DNA of 64,000 nucleotides from Saccharospirillum sp. MSK14-1 (lineage in GTDB: Bacteria > Pseudomonadota > Gammaproteobacteria > Pseudomonadales > Natronospirillaceae). The position numbers were made by a program, and so were the translations under genes. Shown piece by piece: positions 9,066 to 17,834 of this stretch. Positions within the stretch are counted from its first letter, which is position 1, and every line of letters begins with the position of its first letter. The notes under the pieces were generated by a model, which did not search any database, had not been told where the DNA came from, and worked only from the letters and a program-made list of their open reading frames with translations. The stretch covers positions 496,001-560,000 of the forward strand of contig NZ_MIES01000033.1 in assembly GCF_003054965.1 (NCBI RefSeq). The letters are read 5' to 3'.

Positions 9066-9389
9066 GTGAAACGACCCCCCAGCAAAAAAGACATCCGTCA
9101 TGACCTGGAAGACCAGGTCGAAGCCTTTCTGCGTGAAGGCGGCGAGATCGAGTGGGTGGACCGTGGTCGCTCAGGGTTGGAAGCCAACAAACCCTGGAGC
9201 AATCCGTTTCACGCCTCACCCAGCGATGAACCCAAGTCATCGCGCACCCCGGTGCCGGAAGTACTCGCTGCCATCGATTCGCGTAAACACAAGAAAGCCG
9301 CGCCCGCCAACACCAAGCGCCGTCGTCCACGCAAAGAATGGATTTACGACGACTTTGGCGAGCCGGTGCGCTGGGTGTGGAAAGAATAA
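9066..9389 (+). CDS. Conserved small basic hypothetical protein
   Basis: A 107-residue hydrophilic, strongly basic protein. The N-terminal half is acidic/helical (DIRHDLEDQVEAFLREGGEIEWVDRG split over residues 9-35). The middle is proline- and serine-rich, and the end is basic then aromatic (KRRRPRKEW...WVWKE). Proteins with this 'EAFLxxGGExxxV' opening occur in Pseudomonas relatives, but I do not recognise a function. GTG at 9066 is favoured over GTG at 9063 because GAGG at 9057-9060 is better spaced. No membrane segment or signal peptide. Confidence 0.7.
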   Translation: MKRPPSKKDIRHDLEDQVEAFLREGGEIEWVDRGRSGLEANKPWSNPFHASPSDEPKSSRTPVPEVLAAIDSRKHKKAAPANTKRRRPRKEWIYDDFGEPVRWVWKE

Positions 9390-9392
9390 GCC

Positions 9393-10985
9393 TCACTCAC
9401 CGCTTGCTATCCAAGCGGCGGCTCGCTCGGCCAGCATGACGGTTGGGGCATTGGTGTTACCGCCAATCAGCGTTGGCATCACGCTGGCATCGACCACTCT
9501 TAACCCGTCTACGCCCTTCACCCGAAACCGTTGATCGACCACAGCCTGCGCATCCATCCCCATCCGACAACTGCCCACCGGGTGATAAATGGTGTCGGCA
9601 CGCTGGCGTATAGCAGCGATTAACGCTTCATCACTGGCGTTATCGGCCACAAAAAACGGCTGACCGCGAAATTGATCCATGGCGCTTTGCTGGATGATGT
9701 GACGCGCTTGTTTAACCCCCGCCAGCAACACCGGCAGGTCGCGATCGTCGCTGAGAAAACCCATGTCGATGCGCGGTGACGCTAAGGGGTGGGCACTGTG
9801 CAAGCCCACCCGGCCACGCGAATAGGGTCGCAGTTGGCAGGCATGTAAGCTGAATCCCTGGCCGTAGTGTGGGCGCCGATTGTGGTCATCGCCCGGACTG
9901 ATCAGAAAGTGCAGCTGGATATCGGGGCGGTCGAGGTTAGGGTGGGTTTTGATAAAACCGCCCGCTTCGGCGCCGTTGGTGGTCCAGATGCCTCGGCCTC
10001 TTGCCAGTTTTGGCAAGTCCATTAGCAGTCGTGCTAAACCAGTCAGGCTGTAACCGACCAGGCGTGACGATGAACTGCGCCAGCTGCTGAGAAAATCGAG
10101 GTGGTCCTGAAGATTGGCTCCAACCTCAGAGTGTTCCAGTTTTACGTCGATGCCATGGCGTTCCAGCTCGTCTTTCGGGCCGATGCCCGAGAGCATCAAC
10201 AGTTGCGGCGATTGAAAAGCGCCTGCGCTGAGAATGACCTCGCGTCGGCATAGGAGGTCTTGCGGCGCGGAGCGACCGCGTTGTATGCGCACGCCCGTTA
10301 CTCGACTGTCGCCCAGCAGCAATTGAGTAGCCCGGGTGCGTGTCAGAATGGTCAGGTTCGGGCGTTTTGTAATGGGGTGCAGATAGGCGCTGGCAACACT
10401 GCAGCGGCGGCCGTTGCGTTGGGTGACCTGATAGCGACCCACGCCTTCCTGAACCTCGCCGTTAAAGTCGTGGTTGTGCGACCAGCCGGCTTGTTGCCCG
10501 GCGGCAATAAAGGCATCGACGACCGGGTTTGGATAACGCAGATCATTCACCGCCAACGGTCCGTCCTGGCCGTGGAAAGCGTCGGCGCAACGGCCGTTGT
10601 TTTCACTGTAGCGAAACCAGGGCAGCACCTCTTTCCAGCTGAAATCGGTTAAGCCCAGCTGCGCCCAGTCGTTGTAATCGTCGTGGTGGCCGCGTGTGTA
10701 GATCATGGCATTGATGGCGCTGCTGCCACCCAAAGCCTTGCCGCGCGGCTGGTAACCGCGTCGTCCGTTTAAGGCCGCCTGGGGTTCGGTATCAAAAGCC
10801 CAGTTGTGCAGCTTTGTCGGGACACTGAGCGCGATGCCAATGGGCCATTGGATCAAAGCGCTGCGGCCGTTGCCGCCGGCTTCAATCAGCAGCACCTGAT
10901 GACCCGGGTCTTCCGATAAGCGAGCGGCCAGCACAGCACCGGCGGAACCGCCGCCGACGATGATGGTGTCGAACAAATTTGTCAT
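9393..10985 (-). CDS. GMC family FAD oxidoreductase (choline/alcohol dehydrogenase type)
   Basis: Flavoprotein of 530 residues related to BetA and alkyl-alcohol dehydrogenases. The FAD-binding start TIIVGGGSAGAVLAARLSED, the GMC signature GKALGGSSAINAMIYTRG and the second signature GAFQSPQLLMLSGIGP are all present. The C-terminal active-site histidine is in HPVGSCRMG, and the partner Asn lies in GGNTNAPTVML. These imply oxidation of an alcohol to an aldehyde; the substrate is unknown. The start at 10985 places the FAD motif at the usual distance; an upstream in-frame ATG at 11015 adds ten residues and cannot be excluded. It ends three bases from the convergent gene at 9389. No betaine-aldehyde dehydrogenase or BetI neighbour is seen, so choline is not implied. 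Confidence 0.9.
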   Translation of the reverse strand: MTNLFDTIIVGGGSAGAVLAARLSEDPGHQVLLIEAGGNGRSALIQWPIGIALSVPTKLHNWAFDTEPQAALNGRRGYQPRGKALGGSSAINAMIYTRGHHDDYNDWAQLGLTDFSWKEVLPWFRYSENNGRCADAFHGQDGPLAVNDLRYPNPVVDAFIAAGQQAGWSHNHDFNGEVQEGVGRYQVTQRNGRRCSVASAYLHPITKRPNLTILTRTRATQLLLGDSRVTGVRIQRGRSAPQDLLCRREVILSAGAFQSPQLLMLSGIGPKDELERHGIDVKLEHSEVGANLQDHLDFLSSWRSSSSRLVGYSLTGLARLLMDLPKLARGRGIWTTNGAEAGGFIKTHPNLDRPDIQLHFLISPGDDHNRRPHYGQGFSLHACQLRPYSRGRVGLHSAHPLASPRIDMGFLSDDRDLPVLLAGVKQARHIIQQSAMDQFRGQPFFVADNASDEALIAAIRQRADTIYHPVGSCRMGMDAQAVVDQRFRVKGVDGLRVVDASVMPTLIGGNTNAPTVMLAERAAAWIASGE

Positions 10986-11239
10986 TATTGTTATCGGTTG
11001 GCTTTCGACGGCCATTAACCTAGGCCGGTCTTAAACGAACAACAAGACATCGACGCGCTTGAACGATGATTTGGTCGCGATGGCGAATAATAATGAGCAA
11101 ATTGACCAGATTTGACCTGAAGGGTGTGGCTATTCACACGGCTAAGGCGGCCAGTAGGCGGTTTTCAGCGATGCCGTGGCAGTTGGCACAACCTTGGCAA
11201 AGGTCAGAACGAGTGAATCACCGTAAAAAGGACAGTCTT

Positions 11240-11989
11240 TTGAACAACGCCTTCGTTTCTTCTGCATTGTATCGCGCGCTTGCCATCGGCATCGGCCTGT
11301 TCAGTGCGATGTTTTTATCCGCCTGTGCAAACCAGACAAGGGTTCAGGGAAAAGGGCCTGTTGTTGAGCAGCGCTACGAATTAAATGGCATTGAGCGAGT
11401 GTATTTTTCCGGCCGGGGAGAGGTGCGAATTCTGCCATCTGATGATTCCGTGCTGGTGGTCTCGGCCGCGCGCAATGTGCAGGAAGCCCTCAGCATCAAC
11501 ATCAGCGATGACCGCCTTAAAGCCGGACCGCAACGGCATGTCTATATCGCTTCAGACAGTCGCCCGGTGTATACGCTCTATGTGAATGAGCTGGAACATC
11601 TGGGTGTCAGCGGCGCCATGTCCATTACAGCCGATGAACTGCGGGGCAATGAACTGACGTTGTCCGTGTCGGGCAGGGCAGAGGTGGACATGCGCGTCGA
11701 AGCCTCGTTACTGACCCTGCGGTCTTCCGGCAGCGCCGAGATTACCGCCACCGGACTGGTCGATCAGCTTGAGATTCGTACCTCAGGTTCGGTTCGTTTG
11801 GAAGGCAGCGATTTGCTGGCGCGCCACGTCGACATCGCCACCTCGGGCAGTTCCCGAGTCACCATCTGGGCCGAGGAAAGCATCGACATCCGCAGCAGCG
11901 GTTCAACGCGTGTGCGTTATCGCGGGCAGCCGTTAGTGAGCCAGAGTGTCAGTGGTTCGTCGTCGGTGGAAGCGTTGAACGACGACTGA
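11240..11989 (+). CDS. Lipoprotein with GIN (DUF2807) domain
   Basis: Exported lipoprotein of about 249 residues. The TTG start at 11240 is chosen because AAAAAGGA lies seven bases upstream and the N-terminus becomes a lipoprotein signal peptide with lipobox LSAC (cysteine 29); the longer frame from 11066 has no such logic. The body is a repetitive beta structure with recurring SGS/SSG turns (GVSGAM, SVSGRA, RSSGSA, RTSGSV, ATSGSS, RSSGST), the pattern of the DUF2807 head/GIN domain, a right-handed beta-helix. Function of this family is not established; cell-envelope location is expected. A bidirectional terminator follows. Confidence 0.82.
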   Translation: MNNAFVSSALYRALAIGIGLFSAMFLSACANQTRVQGKGPVVEQRYELNGIERVYFSGRGEVRILPSDDSVLVVSAARNVQEALSINISDDRLKAGPQRHVYIASDSRPVYTLYVNELEHLGVSGAMSITADELRGNELTLSVSGRAEVDMRVEASLLTLRSSGSAEITATGLVDQLEIRTSGSVRLEGSDLLARHVDIATSGSSRVTIWAEESIDIRSSGSTRVRYRGQPLVSQSVSGSSSVEALNDD

Positions 11990-12020
11990 AAAAAAAGCGG
12001 CTCAAGGGCCGCTTTTTTTT
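11990..12020. terminator. Bidirectional terminator between lipoprotein gene and ychF
   Basis: AGCGGC and GCCGCT form a stem with a short loop, flanked by eight A upstream and eight T downstream. It can therefore stop transcription from both convergent genes. Confidence 0.92.
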
Positions 12021-12035
12021 GATCTGAAAAAGAGA

Positions 12036-13127
12036 TCAGACGTTAAACCGGAAATGCATCACGTCGCCGTCTTTGACGATGTATTCCTTGCCTTCCAAAC
12101 GCCATTTGCCTGCGTCTTTGGCGCCGGATTCGCCGTTGTATTGCACGAAGTCGTCGTAGCCAACGGTCTCAGCGCGGATAAAGCCTTTTTCGAAGTCGGT
12201 GTGAATGACGCCCGCGGCTTGCGGTGCAGTCGCGCCGACTTTGACCGTCCAGGCGCGCACTTCTTTCGGGCCGGCGGTGAAGTAAGTTTGCAAGCCGAGC
12301 AGTTTGTAGGCGGCGCGAATGACACGGTTCAGGCCGGGTTCTTCCATGCCGAGATCGGCGAGGAATTCGGTTTTTTCTTCGTCATCGAGCTCGGCAATTT
12401 CGGCTTCGAGTTTGTTGCAGATCACCACCACTTCGGCGTTTTCTTCGGCTGCAATGGCGCGGACCCGGTCGAGGTGTTCGTTGTTCTCGAAACCGTCTTC
12501 ATCGACGTTGGCGATGTACAGCGTCGGTTTGGTGGTTAAAAAGAAAAACGGTTTCAGGTCAGCTTTTTCGTCGTCGCTCAGTTCAACACTGCGAATCGGT
12601 TTGGCGTCGTCCAGGGCCGGTTTGATTTTCTCTAGCACCGCCACCTGACGCACTGCTTCTTTATCCTGACCCTTGGCTTTTTTCTGCAATTTCAGCAGCT
12701 GCTTTTCCACCGCGTCTAAATCAGCCAGGGCGAGTTCGGTGTTGATCACTTCGATGTCGCTGATCGGGTCGATCTTGTTGGCCACGTGGATGACGTTGTC
12801 GTCTTCGAAGCAACGTACTACATGCGCGATGGCATCGGTTTCGCGGATGTTGGCGAGGAACTGGTTGCCCAGGCCTTCACCTTTGGACGCACCGGCAACC
12901 AAGCCGGCGATGTCGACAAATTCCATGGTGGTGGGAATGGTTTTTTCCGGTTTGATGATGCCGGCAATCTGATCCTGACGCGGGTCAGGAACCGGTACCA
13001 CACCCGTGTTTGGTTCAATGGTGCAGAACGGAAAGTTTTCGGCATCGATGCCAGCCTGGGTGAGGGCGTTGAACAGAGTCGATTTGCCGACGTTAGGCAG
13101 GCCGACGATGCCACATTTAATGCCCAT
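12036..13127 (-). CDS. ychF: Redox-regulated ATPase YchF (Obg-family)
   Basis: Universally conserved P-loop ATPase of 363 residues, the usual length. G1 is GLPNVGKST (residues 9-17) and the switch region contains DIAGLV near 72. The G4 motif is NVDE (207-210) instead of NKxD, the family feature that goes with ATP rather than GTP preference. A TGS domain fills the C-terminus, ending in [12 protein letters not shown]. YchF binds ribosomes and affects stress and translation fidelity in known bacteria. It lies 29 bases after pth in the conserved order rplY-pth-ychF. Confidence 0.97.
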   Translation of the reverse strand: MGIKCGIVGLPNVGKSTLFNALTQAGIDAENFPFCTIEPNTGVVPVPDPRQDQIAGIIKPEKTIPTTMEFVDIAGLVAGASKGEGLGNQFLANIRETDAIAHVVRCFEDDNVIHVANKIDPISDIEVINTELALADLDAVEKQLLKLQKKAKGQDKEAVRQVAVLEKIKPALDDAKPIRSVELSDDEKADLKPFFFLTTKPTLYIANVDEDGFENNEHLDRVRAIAAEENAEVVVICNKLEAEIAELDDEEKTEFLADLGMEEPGLNRVIRAAYKLLGLQTYFTAGPKEVRAWTVKVGATAPQAAGVIHTDFEKGFIRAETVGYDDFVQYNGESGAKDAGKWRLEGKEYIVKDGDVMHFRFNV

Positions 13128-13156
13128 AACAGTTCTCCCGAAATAAGTTCTGGCCG

Positions 13157-13744
13157 TCAGTCGGCCTGAAATTGATGCAATTTATTCATGGCTTTTTGCC
13201 AGTCCCCGGCGACCACTTTATCGGTCTCGGCAATGGCCGCATCAATCGCGCGAGCCAGCCGGATCTGGTCGTCAGGGTGCGCCTTGCCCAGTACGTAATT
13301 GACCACTTCCGGTGCAGAGCCCGGATGGCCGATGCCCAGGCGCAGGCGATAAAAATCTTTGATGTTGCCCAGGCGAGCGATGATATCGCGCAAGCCGTTG
13401 TGGCCGCCATGACCGCCGCCGAGTTTGAAGCGGGCAACACCGGGCGACAGATCAAGTTCGTCGTGCGCTACCAGTATTTGCTGGGCGTCGATCTTATAGA
13501 AGTTGGCGAAGGTGGCGACGCTTTGACCGGAGCGGTTCATAAAGGTCATTGGCTTCATCAGCCAGACGGTGCGTCCGCCGAGCATCACTTTAGCCATTTC
13601 CGCTTGGTATTTGCTGTCCAGCTGCCATTGACCACCGGCTTTGGCCAGCAGTTCATCAACGTAGTCGAATCCGGCGTTGTGCCGGGTGCGGTCATATTGA
13701 GCGCCGGGGTTACCCAGGCCGACGATGAGTTTTAAGGCTGCCAT
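13157..13744 (-). CDS. pth: Peptidyl-tRNA hydrolase
   Basis: Cleaves peptidyl-tRNA released from stalled ribosomes. 195 residues, standard length. Active-site residues are visible at positions two higher than in E. coli: N12 in GLGNPG, H22 in RHNAGF, D95 in HDELD and N116 in GGHNGLRD. The gene sits between rplY and ychF as in many gammaproteobacteria. A hairpin terminator separates it from rplY, so it may have its own promoter or depend on read-through. Confidence 0.98.
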   Translation of the reverse strand: MAALKLIVGLGNPGAQYDRTRHNAGFDYVDELLAKAGGQWQLDSKYQAEMAKVMLGGRTVWLMKPMTFMNRSGQSVATFANFYKIDAQQILVAHDELDLSPGVARFKLGGGHGGHNGLRDIIARLGNIKDFYRLRLGIGHPGSAPEVVNYVLGKAHPDDQIRLARAIDAAIAETDKVVAGDWQKAMNKLHQFQAD

Positions 13745-13761
13745 CTGTGTGTCCTAACTAA

Positions 13762-13785
13762 AAAAAGGGCCCGCAGGCCCTTTTA
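13762..13785 (-). terminator. Intrinsic terminator after rplY
   Basis: On the minus strand a GGGCC/GGCCC stem with a four-base loop is followed by a run of six T. It lies between rplY and pth. Confidence 0.85.
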
Positions 13786-13815
13786 TTTTGCACGCGTGTC
13801 TCACGCGGGCGGGTC

Positions 13816-14460
13816 TTACTCTTCGCTGTCGGCTTCTGCTTCAGCGTCGTCATCTTCATCAGCGCTGTCGACACCGGCCGGCTTAGCGATGCTGACGACC
13901 GGTACGTCGTGAGACTCACCTTTGTTCAATTCGGTCAGTGTCACGCCTTTCGGCAGTTTCAGATCGGACAGGTGAAGGACGGCGCCCAGTTCCAGATCAG
14001 CCACATCGACTTCGATGAATTCCGGCAGGTCACCGACCTTGCAGGTGACTTCAACGTCGGTAGCGGTGTGCTGGATCTTGCCGCCTTGCAGTTTAACAGC
14101 CTTGCACTTGTCTTCATTGATGAAGTGCAGAGGAACGCGCTTGTGGACCACAGTGGTCTTGGTGACACGCTCGAAGTCGGCATGCAGCGGCAGGCCTTTG
14201 GCCGGTGAACGCTGAATGTCCATCAGGATGGCCTGTTCGGACTTGTCACCAATGTTGATGGTCAGAACGTGAGAGTAGAAAGCTTCTTCTTTCAGGGCAC
14301 GGCTCAATTCGCGCTCTTTCAGAGTCAGGCTCATCGGCTTACGGTTCTTAGCACCGCCGTAGATGATTGCCGGGACCCAGCCTTCACGACGCAGGCGGCG
14401 GCTCGCACCCTTCCCTGCAACCTCACGCACTTCGGCGTTCAAAGTAAAAATGTCAGACAT
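13816..14460 (-). CDS. rplY: 50S ribosomal protein L25/general stress protein Ctc
   Basis: Binds 5S rRNA. The protein is 214 residues, the long two-domain (TL5/CTC) form. The N-terminal L25 domain (REVAGKGASRRLRREGWVPA) is followed by the C-terminal beta domain (DLELGAVLHLSDLKLPKGV). It ends in an acidic tail rich in D and E. The start at 14460 is chosen over 14481 because L25 proteins begin at this point and GGAG lies upstream. It follows prs in the same direction. Confidence 0.96.
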   Translation of the reverse strand: MSDIFTLNAEVREVAGKGASRRLRREGWVPAIIYGGAKNRKPMSLTLKERELSRALKEEAFYSHVLTINIGDKSEQAILMDIQRSPAKGLPLHADFERVTKTTVVHKRVPLHFINEDKCKAVKLQGGKIQHTATDVEVTCKVGDLPEFIEVDVADLELGAVLHLSDLKLPKGVTLTELNKGESHDVPVVSIAKPAGVDSADEDDDAEAEADSEE

Positions 14461-14570
14461 TGCGGTTGTTCTCCAACTCAAGGTGACCGCGAACCGCGAC
14501 CAGTTCGGCTTGCCACCGTTTCAGTAAATTCAGGCAAAACGCCTGAAAGGAATAAAACGAATTCAACAAA

Positions 14571-14592
14571 ATAGCGGCTAAAAAGCCGCTAT
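14571..14592 (-). terminator. Intrinsic terminator after prs
   Basis: ATAGCGGCT and AGCCGCTAT form a perfect nine-base stem with a four-base loop, followed on the minus strand by a TTTTGTTG tail. It lies between prs and rplY. Confidence 0.8.
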
Positions 14593-14614
14593 TTGTTGTT
14601 ATTCAGTGTTGTTC

Positions 14615-14656
14615 TGACGCTAACTTAGCGGAACTCTGATGCTAACTTAGCGGAAC
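14615..14656 (-). repeat. 22-base tandem duplication at the 3' end of prs
   Basis: TGACGCTAACTTAGCGGAAC (14615-14634) and TGATGCTAACTTAGCGGAAC (14637-14656) differ at one base and are spaced by 22. The second copy includes the last codons and stop of prs; the first lies in the 3' untranslated region. Confidence 0.9.
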
Positions 14657-15585
14657 ATGGCACTGATGGATTCTTCGTTGCTGACGCGGCGGATGGACTC
14701 AGCGAGCACCCCCCCCATCGAAAGCTGGCGGATATTAGCACAGTTTTTCGCCGCTTCCGATAGCGGAATGGTGTCCGTCACCACCAATTCCAGATGGGAG
14801 TTGGAAATGCGCTCCACCGCCGGTCCGCTCAGTACCGGGTGAACGGCGTAAGCCACCACTTTCTTGGCACCGAACTTCACCAGTGCTTCGGCCGCCTGGC
14901 ACAAAGTGCCAGCGGTATCGACCATGTCGTCGACCAGCACGCAGGTACGGTCTTTGACGTCGCCGATGATGTTCATGATTTCAGCGTGGTTCGCTTTCGG
15001 GCGGCGTTTGTCGATGATCGCCAGATCGCAGCTCAACTGCTTGGCGATGGCACGGGCGCGAACCACGCCGCCAACGTCGGGGGAGACCACGACCATGTCT
15101 TCGAATTCGCGCTGACGAATGTCGTCCAGCAGTACCGGCGAGCCATAGATGTTGTCCACCGGAATGGAGAAGAAGCCCTGAATCTGGTCGGCGTGCAGGT
15201 CAACGGTCATGATGCGGTCGATGCCGACAACGGTCAGCATGTCAGCCACGACCTTGGCAGAAATAGGCACCCGCGAAGAACGCGGACGACGATCCTGACG
15301 GGCGTAACCGAAGTAGGGCATCACGGCGGTGATGCGACCGGCTGACGCACGACGCAACGCGTCGGCCAGCAGGATAACTTCCATCAGACTGTCGTTAGTG
15401 GGTGCACAGGTGGGCTGAATGATGAAAACGTCGGCACCGCGCACGTTCTCGTTGATATCAATGGCAGTCTCGCCATCGCTGAACTTGGTGATGGTAGCGT
15501 CACCCATCGGAATACACAGGCGTTCAACCACCTGGTTGGCGAGATCGGGATTCGCATTGCCGGTAAAGACCATCATTTTAGACAC
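14647..15585 (-). CDS. prs: Ribose-phosphate pyrophosphokinase
   Basis: Makes phosphoribosyl pyrophosphate from ribose 5-phosphate and ATP for nucleotide, histidine and tryptophan synthesis. 312 residues, close to the E. coli enzyme. The ATP-binding loop [10 protein letters not shown], the metal-binding HADQIQGFF, the catalytic flexible loop around [11 protein letters not shown] and the PRPP-binding signature [13 protein letters not shown] are intact. It lies about 70 bases after ispE in the same direction, the usual gammaproteobacterial order. I find no tRNA-Gln between them, although Pseudomonas often has one there. Confidence 0.98.
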   Translation of the reverse strand: MSKMMVFTGNANPDLANQVVERLCIPMGDATITKFSDGETAIDINENVRGADVFIIQPTCAPTNDSLMEVILLADALRRASAGRITAVMPYFGYARQDRRPRSSRVPISAKVVADMLTVVGIDRIMTVDLHADQIQGFFSIPVDNIYGSPVLLDDIRQREFEDMVVVSPDVGGVVRARAIAKQLSCDLAIIDKRRPKANHAEIMNIIGDVKDRTCVLVDDMVDTAGTLCQAAEALVKFGAKKVVAYAVHPVLSGPAVERISNSHLELVVTDTIPLSEAAKNCANIRQLSMGGVLAESIRRVSNEESISAMFR

Positions 15586-15615
15586 TTAGGACCACCCTGT
15601 TTTGGTTAGCTCATT

Positions 15616-15636
15616 CGGGTGGCCTGCAACCACCCG
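15616..15636 (-). other. Hairpin in the ispE-prs spacer
   Basis: CGGGTGG and CCACCCG form a perfect seven-base stem with a seven-base loop, about 30 bases upstream of the prs start. No T run follows. It may shape the prs leader or mark the remains of a lost gene. No tRNA is recognisable here. Confidence 0.45.
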
Positions 15637-15658
15637 ACTTCGGATTCGGTAGTTGCAG

Positions 15659-16513
15659 TCAGGCCGTGTCGGCCAGCATTCGCTGCAAAGGCGACTGATT
15701 GACACCCTGGGCAATAAAGCCGCTATAGCCCGGGTAGTGCTCAACAATGCTGCGCAGTAGGTCTTGGGCTGCCATGTCGCTTTGCGTCGTTAGAAAGAGT
15801 GAGGCGCCGCTGCCGCTGAGTCGGACCTGACCAAATTCAGCCAGACGGGTGAATGCACGTTCGATCTCAGGGTAGCGCTTCCTGGCAACGGCTTCGAAGT
15901 CATTATGACCCGCCCCTGCCAGCGCGGAGCGTATTGTGCTGACTGGGGTATTTCGTGTCAATTCCGTGTCAGCGAACAGGCGCGCGGTATTCACCTCAAC
16001 GCCCGGCTGAATCACTACAAACCATTGATCCGGCAGTTCAACGGCAGTCAGGCGTTCACCCACCCCTTCGGCCCAGGCGCTGCGCCCGCGCACGAATACG
16101 GGTACATCGGCGCCCAGCGCCAGTCCCAGTTCCGCCAGTTGATCGTCATCCAATCCGCATTGCCATAAATGATTCAGCGCCACCAAGGTGGTGGCTGCAT
16201 CGGAGCTGCCGCCACCCAGTCCGCCGCCCATGGGCAGGCGTTTTTCCAGGGTGATCTGTACTCCGGCATCCTTTGGCGCGTGCGGCTTTAACCGTCGTGC
16301 GGCTTTGATGATCAGGTTGTCGTCATCAGCGACGCCGGGCAGAGCCGGGGACAGTTGAATGCAGCCATCGGAAGTTGGTCTAAACTGCAGCTCGTCACCA
16401 CGGTCGAGCAATTGAAACAGGGTTTGCAGTTCGTGGTAACCGTCCGCGCGCCGGCCAGTGATGTGCAGCATTAAATTCAGCTTGGCCGGAGCGGGCAGGT
16501 GCAAAGCGGGCAT
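15659..16513 (-). CDS. ispE: 4-diphosphocytidyl-2-C-methyl-D-erythritol kinase
   Basis: Phosphorylates the 2-hydroxyl of CDP-methylerythritol in the MEP isoprenoid pathway. 284 residues, GHMP kinase family. The N-terminal PAPAKLNLMLHITGRRADGYH, the ATP loop PMGGGLGGGSSDA and the C-terminal VRLSGSGASLF are typical. The ATG at 16513 is used; the frame stays open much further upstream, but that extension crosses the divergent TRAP promoter and the TRAP gene and is not coding. It heads the leftward block ispE-prs-rplY-pth-ychF. lolB, often upstream, is absent here. Confidence 0.96.
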   Translation of the reverse strand: MPALHLPAPAKLNLMLHITGRRADGYHELQTLFQLLDRGDELQFRPTSDGCIQLSPALPGVADDDNLIIKAARRLKPHAPKDAGVQITLEKRLPMGGGLGGGSSDAATTLVALNHLWQCGLDDDQLAELGLALGADVPVFVRGRSAWAEGVGERLTAVELPDQWFVVIQPGVEVNTARLFADTELTRNTPVSTIRSALAGAGHNDFEAVARKRYPEIERAFTRLAEFGQVRLSGSGASLFLTTQSDMAAQDLLRSIVEHYPGYSGFIAQGVNQSPLQRMLADTA

Positions 16514-16570
16514 GGGGCGATCAAGGTCCGAAGGCTGGAGGGCGCCATCATACCGCAATGAAAGCTCAGG

Positions 16571-16596
16571 CCAATGGGCGGATGCTGACTCATTGG
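16571..16596 (+). promoter_or_regulatory. Inverted repeat, possible activator site 1 for the TRAP promoter
   Basis: CCAATG and CATTGG flank a 14-base spacer about 85 bases upstream of the -24 element of the sigma-54 promoter. The position suits an upstream activating site for the DctD-like regulator encoded downstream. No binding consensus is matched. Confidence 0.3.
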
Positions 16597-16607
16597 GTGA
16601 TAAAAAG

Positions 16608-16625
16608 TGGGTGGGAATCCACCCA
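16608..16625 (+). promoter_or_regulatory. Inverted repeat, possible activator site 2 for the TRAP promoter
   Basis: TGGGTGG and CCACCCA form a perfect 7-4-7 inverted repeat about 55 bases upstream of the -24 element. It is a candidate enhancer for the sigma-54 activator. It could instead fold in an untranslated leader of ispE on the other strand. Confidence 0.4.
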
Positions 16626-16678
16626 TTTATACAGGCTGGGATCGCCGTACCTGCGCTGATGTGGCGCTTTGTCCGCCT

Positions 16679-16694
16679 TGGCCCGCTGCTTGCT
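16679..16694 (+). promoter_or_regulatory. Sigma-54 promoter of the TAXI-TRAP operon
   Basis: TGGCCCGCTGCTTGCT agrees with TGGCACG-N4-TTGCW at every defined position except one (C for A), with the invariant GG and GC at exact -24/-12 spacing. It lies 78 bases before the binding-protein ATG. The operon downstream encodes a GAFTGA-containing sigma-54 activator and its kinase, which strongly supports this reading. Confidence 0.85.
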
Positions 16695-16771
16695 AAAGGC
16701 AGGCCGAGGCTTAAAGCCCACAGATATCGCAGTGATATCCCAAACAACGACAAAAACAAGTGGAGAATACA

Positions 16772-17752
16772 ATGAAGGCAACCCGCACTCTTATGTTGGC
16801 GGCGCTGTCCGCGTCCACCCTGGCTCTGGGTATCGCCCAGGCCGAAGATCGTTCCGATTGGCCGAGCAACTTTACCGTTGGTACTGCCAGCCAAGGCGGC
16901 ACTTACTTCGCCTATGGTTCTGGCTGGGCTAACTTTGTGGCCGAAAACCTGGGCGTGTCCGGTGGTGGTGAAGTCACCGGCGGACCAATGCAGAACATGG
17001 CGCTGGTGCACACCGGTGATCTGGCCTTTGGTCTGACCACCATGGGCCCGGCTCGCGAGTCCATGGACGGTAACAGTCCGCTGGCTCCGGGCATGGAAAT
17101 GAACAACGTCTGCGCCATCTTCCCGATGTACCAGACGCCGTTCTCGGTCACCGCACTGACCAGCTCTGGCATTACTTCCATTGCTGACATCCCGGACGGT
17201 GCCCGCATCGGTTTCGGCCCGGCCGGTTCTACCTCTGACACTTACTTCCCGCGCATGCTGGAAACCCTGGGTGTTGATTTCGACCGCCGTAACGGTAGCT
17301 GGAACGACCTCGGTGGCCAGTTGCAGGATGGCCTGCTGGACGTGATCGCGTTCGCTGCCGGTATTCCAATTCCGGCCGTCAGCCAGTTGGAAGTTCAGAC
17401 CGACGTGAACATCATCGAGTTCAGCGAAGCTGAGATGAATACCGTCCTCGACGCCTTCCCGGTGTCTGAGTTCTCCATTCCGGCCAGTACTTACCAGTCG
17501 CTGGATCACGATGCCCGCGCGGTCTCCATGTGGAACTTCGCCATTGCTAACTGTGATCTGCCGGAAAGCTTCGTCTACGAAGTCACCAAGCTGACCATGG
17601 AAAACAACGACCAGATGATGTCGATCCATAAGGCAGCCCGGACCTCAGTACCGGAGAACTACACCAAGAACACCTTCATCCCTTGGCATCCGGGGGCGGC
17701 TCGTTGGTTCAACGAGAACGGCTACTCCATCAATGCCAACATGATTAAGTAA
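16772..17752 (+). CDS. TAXI family TRAP transporter solute-binding subunit
   Basis: Periplasmic binding protein of 326 residues for a sodium-driven TRAP carrier. The ATG at 16772 is chosen because GGAG lies ten bases upstream and the N-terminus is a clean signal peptide cleaving after GIAQA; the frame from 16760 would encode the ribosome site. The opening FTVGTASQGGTYFAYGSGWA is the hallmark of TAXI proteins. The later stretch GARIGFGPAGSTSDTY, which usually reads as a G-S rich substrate loop, is also present. It is the first gene of the operon and is followed by an intercistronic hairpin. Substrate is unknown; known TAXI systems carry organic acids such as glutamate or 2-oxoglutarate. Confidence 0.92.
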   Translation: MKATRTLMLAALSASTLALGIAQAEDRSDWPSNFTVGTASQGGTYFAYGSGWANFVAENLGVSGGGEVTGGPMQNMALVHTGDLAFGLTTMGPARESMDGNSPLAPGMEMNNVCAIFPMYQTPFSVTALTSSGITSIADIPDGARIGFGPAGSTSDTYFPRMLETLGVDFDRRNGSWNDLGGQLQDGLLDVIAFAAGIPIPAVSQLEVQTDVNIIEFSEAEMNTVLDAFPVSEFSIPASTYQSLDHDARAVSMWNFAIANCDLPESFVYEVTKLTMENNDQMMSIHKAARTSVPENYTKNTFIPWHPGAARWFNENGYSINANMIK

Positions 17753-17782
17753 GACCTCTGATAGGCCGCAAGGCCTTTGCCG

Positions 17783-17812
17783 CCGGGTCGGCTCCTTTGG
17801 GAGTCGGCCCGG
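17783..17812 (+). terminator. Intercistronic hairpin between TRAP binding protein and permease
   Basis: A 13-base GC-rich stem (CCGGGTCGGCTCC/GGAGTCGGCCCGG, with two G-U pairs) has a TTTG loop. No long T run follows, so partial termination or mRNA protection is more likely than a full stop. This would keep binding protein in excess over permease. Confidence 0.6.
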
Positions 17813-17834
17813 TTCTGCTCGCTGAGAAGCCGTT

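Noticed and set aside
9393-10985. Choline dehydrogenase (betA) assignment for the GMC oxidoreductase
   Set aside because: Family motifs fit several alcohol dehydrogenases and no betB, betI or choline transporter gene is adjacent, so the substrate was left open.
15586-15658. A tRNA-Gln gene between ispE and prs, as in Pseudomonas
   Set aside because: The spacer is only 73 bases and folds into a simple hairpin; no acceptor stem, anticodon loop or T loop can be found.
16514-17629. Long minus-strand extension of the ispE frame across the TAXI gene
   Set aside because: It has no ribosome site, lies opposite a clear signal-peptide binding-protein gene and crosses the sigma-54 promoter. Only the ispE part (15659-16513) resembles a known protein.
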